The position numbers and the translations under genes are program-made. Source: Chamaecyparis obtusa (lineage: Eukaryota > Streptophyta > Pinopsida > Cupressales > Cupressaceae). From it: 64,000 nucleotides of DNA. Under the pieces are notes generated by a model. The model ran no database searches. It was not told the origin of the DNA and saw only the letters and a program-made list of their open reading frames with translations. The stretch is taken from the NCBI GenBank assembly GCA_027943335.1, contig BSBK01005648.1:1725001-1789000 (forward strand). Reading direction: 5' to 3'. Below are positions 1 through 12,139 of the stretch, one piece after another (the stretch's first letter is position 1; the number at the start of each line of letters is the position of its first letter).

Positions 1-1070
1 AGGGTTGCCAAAGACAAAGCATGGCTTGTATACTATATATCCGTGATTGTAGACAAATTCAGAAAAATGGCCCATTTTGTGCCATGTAAAACCACTCATG
101 ATGCTTGTCACACTTTTAAATTATTCTTCAGGGAAGCAGTCAGGATTCATGGTCTACCTTTGAGCATTGTGTTAGATAGAGACATTAAGTTTATGAGTCA
201 CTTTTGGAAGACCTTGTGGTAGAATCTTGGCACCAAAATTTCTTTTGGTTCTGCATACCATCCCCAAACAAATGGACAAATTGAATTTTTTTAATAGGAG
301 TTTGGACAATCTCCTAAGATGTCTTACCAAGGAATATGGTCAAACATGGGATGAAGTCATTACTTAAGAAAATTTTTCTTATAATGACACCATAAAAAAA
401 ATTACAAACAAAAGTCCCTTTGAAGTGGTCTATGGGATTCATCCAAGAGGAATTCATGAGCTCAGAGATTTAGGAAATACAAAAACTAGGAGTGGTTATG
501 CAGAAGACTTTGCTCAGTCCATGAAAGAAGTACATGACTCAATCAAACAAGCACTTATGGATAGTACCACCAAGACCAAGCAAATAGTTGATGAGAAGAA
601 GAGGGATATTCAGTTCCAAGTTGGGGATCTAGTGATGGTTCACTTAAAAAAAGAAAGGTTATAGAAATGGGCTCCTAATAAGCTCCAAATGAGAAGATTA
701 GGCCCTTGTGTCATCCTATAAAAATATGGGAACAATGCCTATAAGGTGGAGCTTCCTGAAAATATGGGGCTCTCTCTAGTGTTCAATATTGTAGATTTGG
801 TGTCTTAAAAAGGACCAATCCCAGTAGAGGGTCATGGCCAATATGAGGTTTCAGAAGATATAGGAACTTTGAAATTACCAATCATGCCAAGATCACATGC
901 AGAGAAGATCTTAAACTCTAGGGTAGCTAAGAAGACAAGGCATAAGATATACATGGAATATCTCATCAAGTAGCATGTAATAGAATATTCAGAGGCTACA
1001 TGGGTACCTAAAAAAAAGTTTAACAAGTTGGTCATAGATCCTAACTTAATCCCTTCCAATGGGACTTAAC
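1..1070 (+). pseudogene. Ty3/gypsy chromovirus integrase and chromodomain-like tail (3' part of pol), degraded
   Basis: The first 290 nt read as the integrase catalytic core. An Asp lies in a [14 protein letters not shown] motif, a second in LDRDIKF (about 166-190), and the Glu in the motif ending NGQIE (270-285), so all three DDE residues are recognisable. A frameshift in the T run near 288 and stops at 220-222 and 365-367 break the frame. It continues at 425-664 and then, after further breaks, through a typical GDLVMVHL and KL...GP C-terminal region to a chromodomain-like tail (EATWVPKKKF, about 985-1024). In the family this enzyme inserts the reverse-transcribed element. Here it is an inactive 3' remnant; the rest of pol lies left of the window. 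Confidence 0.9.
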
Positions 1071-1079
1071 CTCTTTTGT

Positions 1080-1090
1080 TTAGGGGAGAA
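1080..1090 (+). other. Polypurine tract of the chromovirus remnant
   Basis: TTAGGGGAGAA stands directly after the end of pol and directly before a TG that can begin an LTR. Position and purine content match a plus-strand priming tract. Confidence 0.6.
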
Positions 1091-1903
1091 TGGTGCAGGA
1101 GCACCTAGGACATAGGCGATTGTTCTAATCCAATTTTTGGCTTGTACTAAACCTAGCCAGGTCAGAGGGTTAATAGAGAATCCAAGAGGGTCTAGGTGAT
1201 GTGAAGTGGTTGGTTAGTTTGGCTAGTTTGGTTTAACCTAGTTAGATTGGGGTAAGAGAGCTATGTTGTACATGAGAGCTCATATAGCCCAAATAAGTGG
1301 AATAAAGTCTAAGGTTCAAAAAGTTTTCAAAATGCTAGGAGGTGGCTAAAATAATCCTAAATGATTCTTGGAAAATGTTTATATAACATTAAATGAGGTT
1401 TGAATTGGTTTAGGAGTGAGGAAAAGCACTAAGGATAAAGTTGCTCAAAATTTGCTAAAAAGTTGTCATGACAACTTTTGCAACTTTGCAAAGTTGCATG
1501 ACAACTTTTGTCCTAATGAGACCGAATGATGAAATTAGGTCAGAATGAGGTCCTAATCACCTACACACATGGGAGAATCCAATTTAAACCTAAAAGGGAT
1601 CGAATCTCGAGGTTGGACAAGTTTTGTAATATTTTGGCATAGTAAGCAATCATTGTCTCAGATAGTTAAGGCACATAATTACTATTTCAATGCACTAGTA
1701 GGATCTAATAAATTAGGTTGTTGTTTTGTTGAAGAATCTTGGTAGTTTAACTATTTTTTGTTTCATTTTTGTACAAGAGTGTGAGTTCCTAATTAGTTTT
1801 GTAAGTTCTTTGTTTATTATTTTGTTCTAGCCAATTCACTAGCCTGTACATAGGAATAGTCTTGAAAATGACTCCCCCATAAAATCCTACTGTGTGTTCA
1901 TCA
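1091..1903 (+). repeat. Probable 3' LTR of the chromovirus remnant
   Basis: It begins TGGTGCAGGAGCACC directly after the polypurine tract, as Tekay-like chromovirus LTRs often do. The right end is inferred from a CA at 1902-1903 and could be wrong by tens of bases. No second LTR copy or target duplication is available to fix it. Inside are AT-rich stretches but nothing coding. Confidence 0.5.
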
Positions 1904-2764
1904 AAAAATTTTGGGACATGGAAGTGGAGTCAATTTACATTTCACGTAAGAAATTAGGAGGCCTGAAGATGATTTTTTCCATATTTGTGACCTTTCCCTA
2001 GGCAAGCACAGTCATTGCCCGATTAGGAACAAGGAGTTGATTTGTAAAGTTACTTGCAGGGGTGACTATTAAATTTGATTCCAATACATTGGAGAATTGT
2101 ATTGAGATGAGATAGGGCCCTGGTGAAGAGATAGAGGCTTGGAAAATCCATTTGGAAATCATTTCCTTTCATTGAACAAAGAGCTCCTAGAAGCCCTTAA
2201 AACCCTCATCAAACCCTCATAGTTTGGATAGGGTATTGTACGAAGGCATAGAGACTCAAGACCCAAAAAATATCATAGGGTTTCATAATTGATTGAAGAA
2301 TCCAAAATTATTTTGGAAGGTTCTTGGGGGAAATTTTGCAAGAAATCCTAAAAATGTGTTTTAGGAGACCTAATTGGGGGCTCAAGGGCTACAAGGCCAA
2401 GATAGACAATTTGGTGAGATTGGTAAAGCAGAGATGGAAATATGTTGATAAAATGTGTTAAGAAATTAATAGGGAGATGAATTTGATTACCTACATACCC
2501 CTGCAAGATTCTAAACTTTCTTAGGAGGTTGAGTACACTTGGTAAGATGAAAGAGAGCTTGAGAAGGGAAGGCATGTTTGAACATTGATAGGTCACCTAG
2601 AGAGTGAGAGTTGTTTTATTTTGATTGAGGACATTGAGAGAAGTCATTAGGAGGAAAGGGAGTACCTTGTGATACCATGATCAATGGATTGGGGAGTTAG
2701 TGAGTTAGGAAGCTAAGTTGGTTCTAGAAGAGGAGTTTGGAAACTAGTGTGACCCTATCAATCT
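1904..2764. other. No recognisable feature
   Basis: About 860 nt between the chromovirus LTR and the copia remnant. Short frames only, none resembling a known family. Purine-rich on the plus strand; it may be the remains of another element or of flanking DNA. Confidence 0.4.
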
Positions 2765-5760
2765 ACACCATAACTTAATTTCTAGGGGCCATGAGGCCGA
2801 TAGAATTTGAACACCATTTGAATTTTCTTGTGCTTACAACCTTAGTTAATGAATCTACAACATTCATCAAAGTCTCTACCTTAACTAGCTTCACCCCACC
2901 ATCATCGACCATATGTCTGACAAAATGATATTGAATGTTAATGTGTTTTGCCTTGACATGAAATATATGTTTCTTATCTAGGAAGATCACACTCTAACCA
3001 TCACAATAAATTTTCAATACTCCTTGTTTTGTTCCAATATCTAAACATAGTCTATTAATCCAAATGGATTCTTTGCAAGCATGAGTATTTTTCATATACT
3101 CAACTTTAGTAGCAGACAAAGAAACTATGGCATGTTGCTTACTCATCAAACTTATTTCACCACCAAATAGTGTAAACACATAAGCACTGATGGATATTAT
3201 GCTATCAATATCACTCGCTCAATTTGAATCCACATAACCATGGATATCAAGGTAAATTTTATCTCCTATCATATTACCATGATAAAAAAAAGAATACTTT
3301 GAGTTTCCCTTCACATATCTAAAGACTCTTTTGACTATATCACAATGAAATCTACTAGGATTAGACATATATTTGAAAAGAACTCACACTATTTTGGAAA
3401 TGTCTAGTCTAATATAGACTATAGCATGCGTCAAAATTCCAACTACACTATGCTAAGGTACTTTGATCATGTCTTCTATATTTGATGGAGATGTGGGATA
3501 ATTTGAAACAAACAACTTTTTTTCAGCTGTAAAAGGAATATGTAATGGTCTACAATCTTGCATGCCAAAGCTCTACAAAGTTGAGTTCACATACTTACTC
3601 TTGCCTAGCCATAACTTATTTTTCACTATATCTCTTCTAATTTCCATCCCAATAATGTGTTTATTTGCACCAAGATTCATTTAAAATTTAGCAGCAAGCT
3701 AAGACTTTAGCTCTAAAATAATACATTTCCCTTTACTAATTACTAACATATCATCAACATATAATGCAATGTACATGATTATCACCACTGTCAGATTTAT
3801 AATAAACACATTGATCTAATTTAGAATACTCAAATCCAAAAATCAACACACACTCGCACACACACACACACACACCCGTATCAAATTTTTGGTATCACAT
3901 CCTAGTATTCTACTTGAGGCCATACAATGATTTCTTCAACTTACAAATCAAGTTACTTTCACCTTTTATAAAATAGTGCTATAGTTGTGTTAATTGTGTC
4001 ATAGAAATATCCTCCTCCAAATATCCATGATGGAAAGAAGGTTTCACATCCATTTTATCAACCTATAAATTATAAGCAGTAGCAATAGAAAGAAAAAATA
4101 TGATAGATGTTTTCATTGTAATAAGAGAAAATACCTCACCATAATCAAAATCCTCAAACTGAGAGTAGCCTTTTGCAACCAACCTTGATTTATAATTCTC
4201 AATACCTTCATTTGAACTAATCTTTTTCTTGAACACGTATTTGCAACCAACAAGTTTTTGTCCTTTGATAAATTGTATAAGATATCATGTTTAATTCATC
4301 TTCATAGCTTCCATTTCATTTTCCATATCATTTTTTTGGGATTCTGTGTCATTCATACCTAATGCCTCTTCTATTGATCTATGCTCATCTACACTATTAT
4401 TAAAATAAAATATTTACCTCCAATCATAAAGTGGTTGTTTATGTCTTTTAGACATTTAAATAAGTTGATTCAAGGGTTTCTTCCTCCTCTTCTGAAGATC
4501 CAGATCTAGATGAGCTCTCCTCAACTTCTTGTCTATCTAGCGGTCTTGATTCACCTTTCTCAGGAGTAGAAGGAAGTTGACTCAAATATTTCCTTTTAAC
4601 TTATTTTGGGTGAAATTTAATAGAAGCAGGGTTAGTTTCTCTAAAAATAATACTTCTACTATGTATCAAATCTTGTGTAATAGGGTCCTGGAAAGCTTGT
4701 ATCTTTTTACACCATAACTATATCCAATGAAGATGTATTTCACAGATTTGTTCTCCAACTTTTTTCACTTCTCCTTTGGCACATATGCATATGCCTCAAC
4801 CAAAAACTCTAATATGTCTCAATGAATGTTGTCACATAACCATGCCTCCATATGTGTTTTATCAACAAGAGCTAATGTAGGAGACCTGTTAATTAGGTAA
4901 CAAGTAGTGGCAACAAATTTAGCCCAAAACTTTCATTTTAGGCTAGCACCACTCAACGTACTCCTAGCCTTCTCCATCAACATCTTGTTCATCCTTTCTG
5001 CAACTCCATCCTAATGTGGAGAATATGGATTTTTCTTCTATCTATGAATGCACAATCTTTTCAAAATCTATCAAAATCATTAGAGAAATAATCACTGCTA
5101 TTATTAGTCCTCAAGAATTTTGTTTTTCTTCTAGTTTGTAATCCAACCATTGCTTTAAATTATTCAATTTTACAAAAAAAATAGATTTACTCTTTATATA
5201 ATATACCCATGACAAATTAAATATAATATGTGGATTTTATGATGGAAGGAACATCTACAAGACCAAACACATCAAAGTGAATAAGGTCCTATACATGTGA
5301 TTTACAATAATTCGAGTAAAATTGAACATGGTTTTGTTTTCCATTAGTGGAATTCTCATAGAAATCAAAATCTAGATTACAATAATTCAAACCCTCAATA
5401 CAATTTTTATTTTTCAAGGTCCTTAGACCCTTCTCTCCAATGCATCCAAGTCTCTAGTGTCATAATATAGTTTTATCTACATGTAACCTTGAGAAAAAGA
5501 AAAAAAAACACCCTTAGGTACCCAAAATCCTTGACCATCTACCAAAGGTAAATCCTTCACCTTTTCTAATGAAATATCCATATATTTGGTCTTGACATAA
5601 GTACTCTTACACTTGGAAATGTATGCATCCAACTTATACAATGTGCCAATTTTGATACCTCTATCAATCACCATAGAACCTCTCACCATTTTGCATCTTG
5701 CATCATAAAAGAATACTTGCATACCAAAATCTATTGGTTTTCTCACATATAAAAAAAATC
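2765..5760 (-). pseudogene. Ty1/copia pol remnant (integrase, reverse transcriptase, RNase H), element G
   Basis: Read on the minus strand, the order is integrase, RT, RNase H, as in Ty1/copia. The RNase H end (3179-2765) shows the SLSATKVEYM motif, the DIGTKQ segment and a KHINIQYHFVRHM tail ending near 2770. The RT region (about 4330-3200) is full of stops, yet the catalytic YVDD motif is still legible at 3761-3750. The integrase part (about 5400-4750) is heavily broken. The linker frame at 5746-5477 is open. No 3' LTR follows on the left, so the element is truncated at about 2765. It cannot encode a working polyprotein. Confidence 0.85.
3857..3875. repeat. AC dinucleotide microsatellite
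   Basis: A short CA run preceded by a CACTCG interruption, inside the degraded RT region of element G. Confidence 0.8.
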
Positions 5761-6020
5761 ATTTTAGACTAGGGAGATCCAACAAACCATTAATCCTTCT
5801 TATATTTCTACCATTAGGAAACCTAATTCAAACTTTACAACAACTAAAAATATTTAAATGAGAATTATCATCCAAGTACACCTCACTTCCATCAAATTCT
5901 TCATATTTAGAAAACCAATATATATTAGAGGTCATATGAAAAAAAAATTCCTAAGTTAATTAACCATGCATAATCACATGTATGAGTGACCAAAGTTGTA
6001 ATGAATGCATCACTATCTTC

Positions 6021-6806
6021 CTAATTAGACTCAAAATCATAATCAGATTTTTTTTTTTTTCTTTTCTTCTTTGCAGTCCTTAAAGATGTGTCCAGGCTTA
6101 ACACATTCCAATGAATAAATTTGGACATTACAAGAGATTTGGATCTTCCCCTGGATTTGGATTTATTATGCTTCACATTCTTCTTTCCTTTTTCTTCAGG
6201 TTTTCCATGAAAAAATAGCGCCACCTTGGTACTGGTGGATACATTCCTCCTTGTCTCTTCAAAAAGTAAATAACATACCACATCTTTAGTCTTCAGAATA
6301 ATAGTACTATTAATGGCCATAACAAGAGAAACCCAAAAATCAGGTAAAGAACAAAGTAAGATTTGACATTTCTCATCCTCATCCATTTTGCCACCAATTG
6401 ATGCCAATTGAGCCACCGAAATTTTGAATGCTTCCAAGTGGTCTATAATTTGTCCAGCCTTCTCCATTCTCAAGGAATATAGTTTCCTCCTCAAGAAAAT
6501 ATTACTTACTAAAGATTTGGTTTGATACATCTCATAAATCTTCTTCCATAGTTTATTTATAGAGGTCTCTTCATAGACATTATTCAGAAAAAGAGTCTTC
6601 CAAGAACAATCTGATTAGACCCTTGGCTTATTGTCCATAACATCATATTTATTAGCTTTAGCCGAATCTATACATCTCATGATATTCTTATCAATAACAT
6701 CCTATAGATCTTAATCTATTAATATATCCTCCATCTTCAACTTTCACATTTCAAAATTATTTCCAAAAAGTTTCTCCACCTTTGTTCTCTTTGACAAACT
6801 TGCCAT
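6021..6806 (-). pseudogene. Ty1/copia gag remnant of element G
   Basis: The minus-strand ATG at 6806-6804 gives MASLSKRTKVEKLFGNNFE, a typical start of copia gag (UBN2-like family). Several stops follow before an open frame at 6530-6021. That frame carries the hallmark segments of the gag core: repeated lengths around SLRMEKAGQIIDHLEAF, then ILLCSLPDFW. The C-terminal end is Lys-rich and holds a very degraded zinc-knuckle region. Gag forms the virus-like particle in this family. It lies about 110 bp inside the primer-binding site, as expected for the first gene of the element. Confidence 0.8.
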
Positions 6807-6913
6807 TCCAAAATTATTAAAAATATATCACAAAATATCTTCTGTACAATCTCTCACTCAAATATGGATACATTAAAAAAATCCAACAAATCAAAACTAA
6901 AACTAATTGTGAT

Positions 6914-6930
6914 CAAGTTTTGATACCACT
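6914..6930 (-). other. Primer-binding site of element G (initiator Met-tRNA type)
   Basis: On the minus strand the bases next to the LTR read AGTGGTATCAAAACTTG, close to the TGGTATCAGAGC complement of plant initiator methionyl tRNA used by most Ty1/copia elements. It fixes the element's orientation and its 5' end. Confidence 0.75.
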
Positions 6931-7820
6931 TGTAAGGAAATTAAGGTAGCAGAACAACTCCCTACACTAATATTGAGAGGAGGGAAATATTGAAACTTTC
7001 TCATATCTTTACAATAGTTATAGAAACTTAATATAAATAAACATAAATATCATGTATACTATAACACAATTATTTATGTGGGGGAAAACCCTTTCAAGAG
7101 AAAAAAAACCCACACTCTAAAAGCCACCCAATATATTATTTAAAAGTCAACAACAATTTACAATAAACTTGTAGAGAAAGATTCTCATAGGAGTATCACT
7201 AACTAGAGATCCATAGGTGACTCAACAAATATGAGGTTCTTACACTTAACCTCTATCTAACATGTTTAATATATAGGAGATACAATACATAAAACCGTCA
7301 AATGGTATTACAAAATAATGGGCTAAAAAATACTTGGAAAGTGGTGTCCATCTTATCTCCAATGGAAGATCCCCTATGATGTGTCAAAATACACATCAAT
7401 AGGTTTAACTCGCTTTTACAACTCATTTATGTGTTCAATACATTTTTATATTTTCTATTTCAACCCAACTTCTAGAGGCCATAACTTTTAAACCTAGTGT
7501 CTAATTGATGAACCATTTGAATTATTAGGAATCTTGTGACATAATCTATCTAACTATAAGTGGATATTCCAATTATGAATAATTTTGAGCCATTTAGGAA
7601 CCTCTAAGGCCTTAAAAATTAAATTTTTGAAATTTATTCAACAACTTAAAAAATGTAAACTTCAATATCTTAAAGTCTAGACATGATCTTGCAATGAAAA
7701 TTTTATGGTATGCTTATCTAGCTCATTCAAACATTTGAGAAAATTTTAGGAAAAAATGTACTCAAATGTAAACTTACTATTTAAATAGTAACCTTATGTA
7801 AATGCAAGGTTGAGACACCA
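6931..7820 (-). repeat. 5' LTR of copia element G (outer boundary uncertain)
   Basis: The inner end at 6931 (TG on the plus strand, so CA on the minus strand) adjoins the primer-binding site and is secure. A TATA-like run at about 7268-7274 and a polyadenylation-rich tail fit U3-R-U5 order on the minus strand. The outer boundary is unclear. A CA at 7819-7820 gives about 890 bp with a normal-sized U3, while a palindromic stretch ending at 7398 gives 468 bp. The part at 7440-7830 is also similar by eye to the solo LTR at 30796-31597, which favours the longer version. Confidence 0.6.
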
Positions 7821-8202
7821 TTTTCCTAATAGTATTAGGCTACTTTGATAACCAATATGGTGGCCTTCACCTTATTTGATAGTCACTAATAACTTTTCAG
7901 GGATCTTCTTTATTAGATTTAAGGGGTAAGTTTTGTTGCTTCTCCAAATCACATTAGTAAATTTTACCCTATTTTTTGATGAGGATTAGTCAAATTTTTG
8001 ATACCCATTGGTCGAATAGATGCCCAAAATTGTTGTCAAACTTTTTTTCATCGATTATACGACAGGAAAAACCATCGTCAAAATTTTGACCTCCTTAGTG
8101 GTTGAATTACCAACTGAATTACCTGGAAGAATTATAGATCAAACCTTTTATCTATGCGACCATCGTTCATTGAAATTGCGACCAATCAGGGTCCATAATA
8201 TT

Positions 8203-8310
8203 GTCGGAATCGATGTCGAACACATAGCATTCTCATAGAAACACAAAACATAGTTCATCTCTCTTGCGACGACATGTGGTCGGAATCGATGTCGAACACA
8301 TAGCATTCTC
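8203..8310. repeat. Direct repeat pair of 32 bp
   Basis: The same 32 bases, beginning GTCGGAATCGATGTCG and ending CATTCTC, stand at 8203-8234 and 8279-8310, a 76-bp offset. The stretch from about 8000 to 8340 is richer in CpG than its surroundings and encodes nothing I recognise. Confidence 0.85.
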
Positions 8311-8368
8311 GTTGAAACAACTATTATTAAAACGTTGAAAAAGTGACCAATAATAATTTTTGGTTAAA

Positions 8369-8389
8369 ATATATATATATATATATATT
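8369..8389. repeat. AT dinucleotide microsatellite
   Basis: Uninterrupted alternating A and T. Confidence 0.9.
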
Positions 8390-8580
8390 ATTGATGGGTT
8401 TCTAACCGATTTCTCTATAACAACAACATATGCTAAAGTTGCATTGTCATTGGTTCCCAAGTATTTGTCTCTTTGACATTTGTTTCTCCATCTTTATACA
8501 TTATATTACCATGCATCTCTATTCTTCATTCAATAGTCATTTGATTATTAACTTAATGTATGGCTACATCTAATATATTA

Positions 8581-8911
8581 ACCTAGCGGGGTGCTTGTAT
8601 CTACCTTCCCTATCCATACTTCATTCCTTAAGACTTAGTAACCATACATGAGAGAAGAAACATAATAGGTCTACCTGAAGCTATCTCACACTAAGCCCAA
8701 GAGAAGAAATTTGGGCTCCTTACCTAGTGGGGTGCTCATGTCTGCATTCCCTATCCAAGCTTCATTTTATAAGTCTCAGTAACCATTATTATGGAATTGG
8801 TGAGATGGTTGTAATAGAGGATCTTTGATTGTCCTATCTAAGCCCAAGAGTGGAACTTTGGCACTAGTGGCAAGAAACATGGACATCCATTTGGGGTCCC
8901 TACCTAGATGG
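8581..8911. repeat. Diverged tandem repeat, about 141-180 bp unit
   Basis: A unit beginning ACCTAGCGGGGTGCT at 8581 recurs at 8722 (ACCTAGTGGGGTGCT). A third start, ACCTAGATGG, is at 8902. Shared inner landmarks include the CCCTATCCA block and TAAGCCCAAGAG (about 8693 and 8839). It lies next to the truncated end of the CACTA transposase and may be subterminal sequence of that element or unrelated flank. Confidence 0.6.
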
Positions 8912-8934
8912 AAATCCTTATGGTCTCTGAGTTG

Positions 8935-10537
8935 TTAAGAAGAGAACATACCACAAAAATGTGTTAGCCCAGGGGCATCATGTATTGTCCATACAAGCAT
9001 TGCATGGAATTGAAATTGTCTTTGTCCTATTGGTCTAGAGATGTCATACATAGTGACCCCATTCCATAACACCATCAACTCATCGATAAGGAGCTCAATA
9101 TATACATTGATATCTTTAACTTGGTACTTACCTAGTTGAATGAACAAAAACATTACATAATTATTATGACCATTTTGATGGATTATTTATAATAAATTAG
9201 TTTAGATGATTATTAAATGAAAAAATACCTGGAACAATCAGTGCCAAGATTATGTGCTCCCTCTTTATGGACATCCAAGGAGGAATGTTATTGTTGATAA
9301 CAAAAACAGGCCACACCGAGTAAGTAGATCCCATATCTCCAAATGGATTGACACTGCCCGTTGCCAATGAAAGCTTGAGATTATGAGGTTCTTCTTTAAA
9401 GTGTGGCCATTTTCCCTCTATTTCCTTAAATGCCGAACCATCCATAGGCATTTTCATAATGTCATCTTGACTTCTATTGCGTGCATGGTAATCCATAAAT
9501 TGTGCCAAGCTATTGCACCTGAATAATCATTGCAGATGTGGAATAATGGGAATAAATTGAAGAACCTTGCGAGGAACCTTTTTTGTTATTCGATCTGATC
9601 GATATCTACTAATATGACAAATAGGGCATTCTGTTGCAAATTCATGTTGTTTATGATATATAATATGATCATTTGGACATGCATGTATTGTTTGATCTAC
9701 TCCATTCCAATATCTTTCATAATGGCAGATAATTCTCAGTACGAGTGAGGTAGAATGTTTGATGGTGGTAACAAACACTCACCTATCAACCTACGACCAA
9801 AAATATAATTTGTTAATTTAAAGAATATTAATTGCTACATGATTCACCCAATGTTAATTGTAAGGGAATTATGACTAAAACAATGAAAAAAGATGACATA
9901 CCTTAACATACGTGTCATTGCTACATTGGATAAACCATTCATAACCTTCAAGTTCACCAACAAAAATACAACGACAAGAAGAGTTGTTTGGGAGCCTTCA
10001 TATAGGGGCTCGTGTGCCTTCGAAAGTATAGATACATAAAGGTCTGCATCAACATCATCATCATCATCATCATCTTGATCATTGTGATCATCTTGATCAT
10101 CATGATCTTCTTCATCATCGTGGTCTTCTTCCATGGGATCATTACCTTCTACTTCTATATTCACACCTCCATGTTCCCTCATTTGGAAATCCACATTCTC
10201 CGGATTGTCATGGTCCATAACATGAAACCCAGGGAGGTTGACCTATATGAAAATGATGACCTTATATTAACCATGACCATGATGTCATCATCAAATCATG
10301 TCTTATGTATTTTATAAATTATTAAAATACATACCAATGGACGAAATTCATTTCCCCTTTAATGTGACCATGCTGCCTACAATGTTCCTCAGTTGTTTTG
10401 ATTAGATATCTTTGAGTCTTTAAGCCCTTACAAATTTTACAAGGACAATAACATTTTCCATCACCTTTTCTTTTTAAGTTAGACCACAATCTAGCAATTG
10501 TCTCCCTATTTTGTTGTGTGTTGATATCGTCAGACAT
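8935..10537 (-). pseudogene. CACTA (En/Spm) transposase Tnp2-like pseudogene
   Basis: Minus-strand pieces appear in the order of a plant Tnp2 protein. A transposase-associated domain with CPCKICKG and a QHGHIKG tail is at 10537-10322. An acidic Asp/Glu/His linker, coded by an ATC-rich microsatellite, is at about 10155-10050. Then come HEPLYEGSQT and LLVNLK (10025-9920), CPNDHIIYHKQHEF...CPICHISRYRSD with KVPRKVLQFIPIIPHLQ (9778-9527), a segment with SVNPFGDMGSTYSVWPV and NNNIPPWM (9508-9197), and DINVYIELLIDELMVLWNGV...AMLVWTIHDAPG (9153-8935). In the family it cuts and pastes CACTA-ended DNA. Frame breaks separate the pieces, and the C-terminal half beyond the WTIHD segment is missing. Confidence 0.85.
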
Positions 10538-12128
10538 GGTATTTCTTGACGTTGCAAGAAGATAAATGCTTGGAATGTATAGGCCTGATTTGAAGAAATC
10601 AGCAAATAAAAACTAACATGCAAAATGTTAAATTGAATTATATTTTATTATAGAGATAAATGTGTTGTCTAGATTACTACATTTCAAAATTAGTGAAGGA
10701 ATACTAAGAACGAAAGAAAAAAATGCATCCAAGAGTCTTGAGAAGTGACTATCAAAAGGATGTCAATAAATTGTGATCAAATTTGTAAGAAAAGATTAGT
10801 CCCAATGACAAACAACACTTTTGAGTTCTTAGTTATAGACAAGGTTGACTGTCAAATAGGCTTGATGAGGTGACGATAAGTGTAACAATTCATGATTTAA
10901 AAAGATGCCAAAACAATGTGGATAAGAAATGTTTTAAGAAAGTTCTTCTTCAATGCTTATCCACTGTCACAATGGTATAAAGTGATAAAAAATAATGATT
11001 CATATGGTTTATGACAAGTCACAAAGACACTCTTATAATAGTCATCAAGAGATAATAGAGGTCATACATGCATGATTGCAAAGCATAATGAATAAAGAAC
11101 AGACACTGTTATGAAGGTTCATAACCATAGTAAGGAATGATGTCATAAAAATCAAAAGAGGGACAGTTTCTAAAAGGAAGTGATATTCAAAGATTGAAAC
11201 GAGGGTACTATATCATGACAAAGATGCAAGCATTAATAGATTTTCATGAATGTGAATGTGCGGTGATTAACAATACCATAAAGAGACTATTGTTAGTGTT
11301 TCTACAAAATAGAATGACAGTGTTGTGAAAGAAAAGATTCATGTTCAAGAAGAGTGCCTCAAAACAACGTTATTCAATGCTTAAGGGATGATATTTACTA
11401 CTTTCATAATGACTACATGATGAAAAGATGGTCAGATTAAAAGATGTAAATCTTACCCACTGATATGATAGTCAGCTACAGGGCCACAGTGTATGTAATG
11501 AGAGGTGTCATATTGTCTTTCAAAGAGTAGAGTAAAAGCTGGCAATAGCATCAAGAGGTGCATGTTTTGTACAAAGTTTTAGACCATGGAATGAAGAGCA
11601 TGAGGCTATCATCACATCAATCCTTATGATTTGTGAGATAAAAAAAGATTGAAGGCATTAGATCTTACAAGGAAGAAATGTCCAGTGTAATGAAAGAAAT
11701 GGCAAACCATACCAAGCATGAGGAATCATGGTGACTGTGTATAAAGGAGTGGCAGCGATTTAATGGTCAATATAAGATATAGAGATGTTTCAAGAGGAGA
11801 GGCAATGATATGTATTTTGTTTCTAATGATGTGTTCACTACCACAAGACAATTTTGCAATCATGGATAATAGAACTCTGAATTGACCCTAACATGCATGA
11901 ATTTAATGCTTAAGGTGGATTGACATGGTATGGAACAAATTGGATTGTGACTGTAATTCAACCTTAAGACAAGACAGTCACTACCTTGAGACTTAATGGC
12001 CTATGTAAATGCAATTTCCATTACTGTGATTTGGTTCCAAGGGACCCTGATCAACTTAAAGATATATGAAAAATATATGTATCCTTGTTTCAATACCTAA
12101 CAATCATTTTTTAACTAATTTTGTGTGA
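10538..12128 (-). other. Probable 5' noncoding part of the CACTA element
   Basis: About 1.6 kb without a credible frame lies between the transposase start and a CACTA-like terminus at 12129-12139. CACTA elements usually carry long noncoding subterminal regions. I see loosely recurring GTGAC/GTCAC and ATGACAAAG words but no clean repeat unit, so this assignment rests on position. Confidence 0.4.
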
Positions 12129-12139
12129 TTTTTGTAGTG
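12129..12139 (-). other. Candidate CACTA terminal inverted repeat
   Basis: The plus strand reads TTTTTGTAGTG, which is CACTACAAAAA on the minus strand, the classic end of plant CACTA elements. It lies upstream of the minus-strand transposase, where a 5' terminus belongs. No matching opposite end was seen on the left, so the element is probably truncated there. Confidence 0.45.

Noticed and set aside
6931..7398. A 468-bp LTR for element G ending at the palindrome near 7380-7398
   Set aside because: Not excluded, but the similarity of 7440-7830 to another LTR and the position of the TATA-like run favour a longer LTR of about 890 bp.
10012..10317. Plus-strand frame with a long Ile-rich hydrophobic run, looking like a membrane segment
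   Set aside because: It is the complement of the trinucleotide array coding the acidic linker of the CACTA transposase on the other strand.
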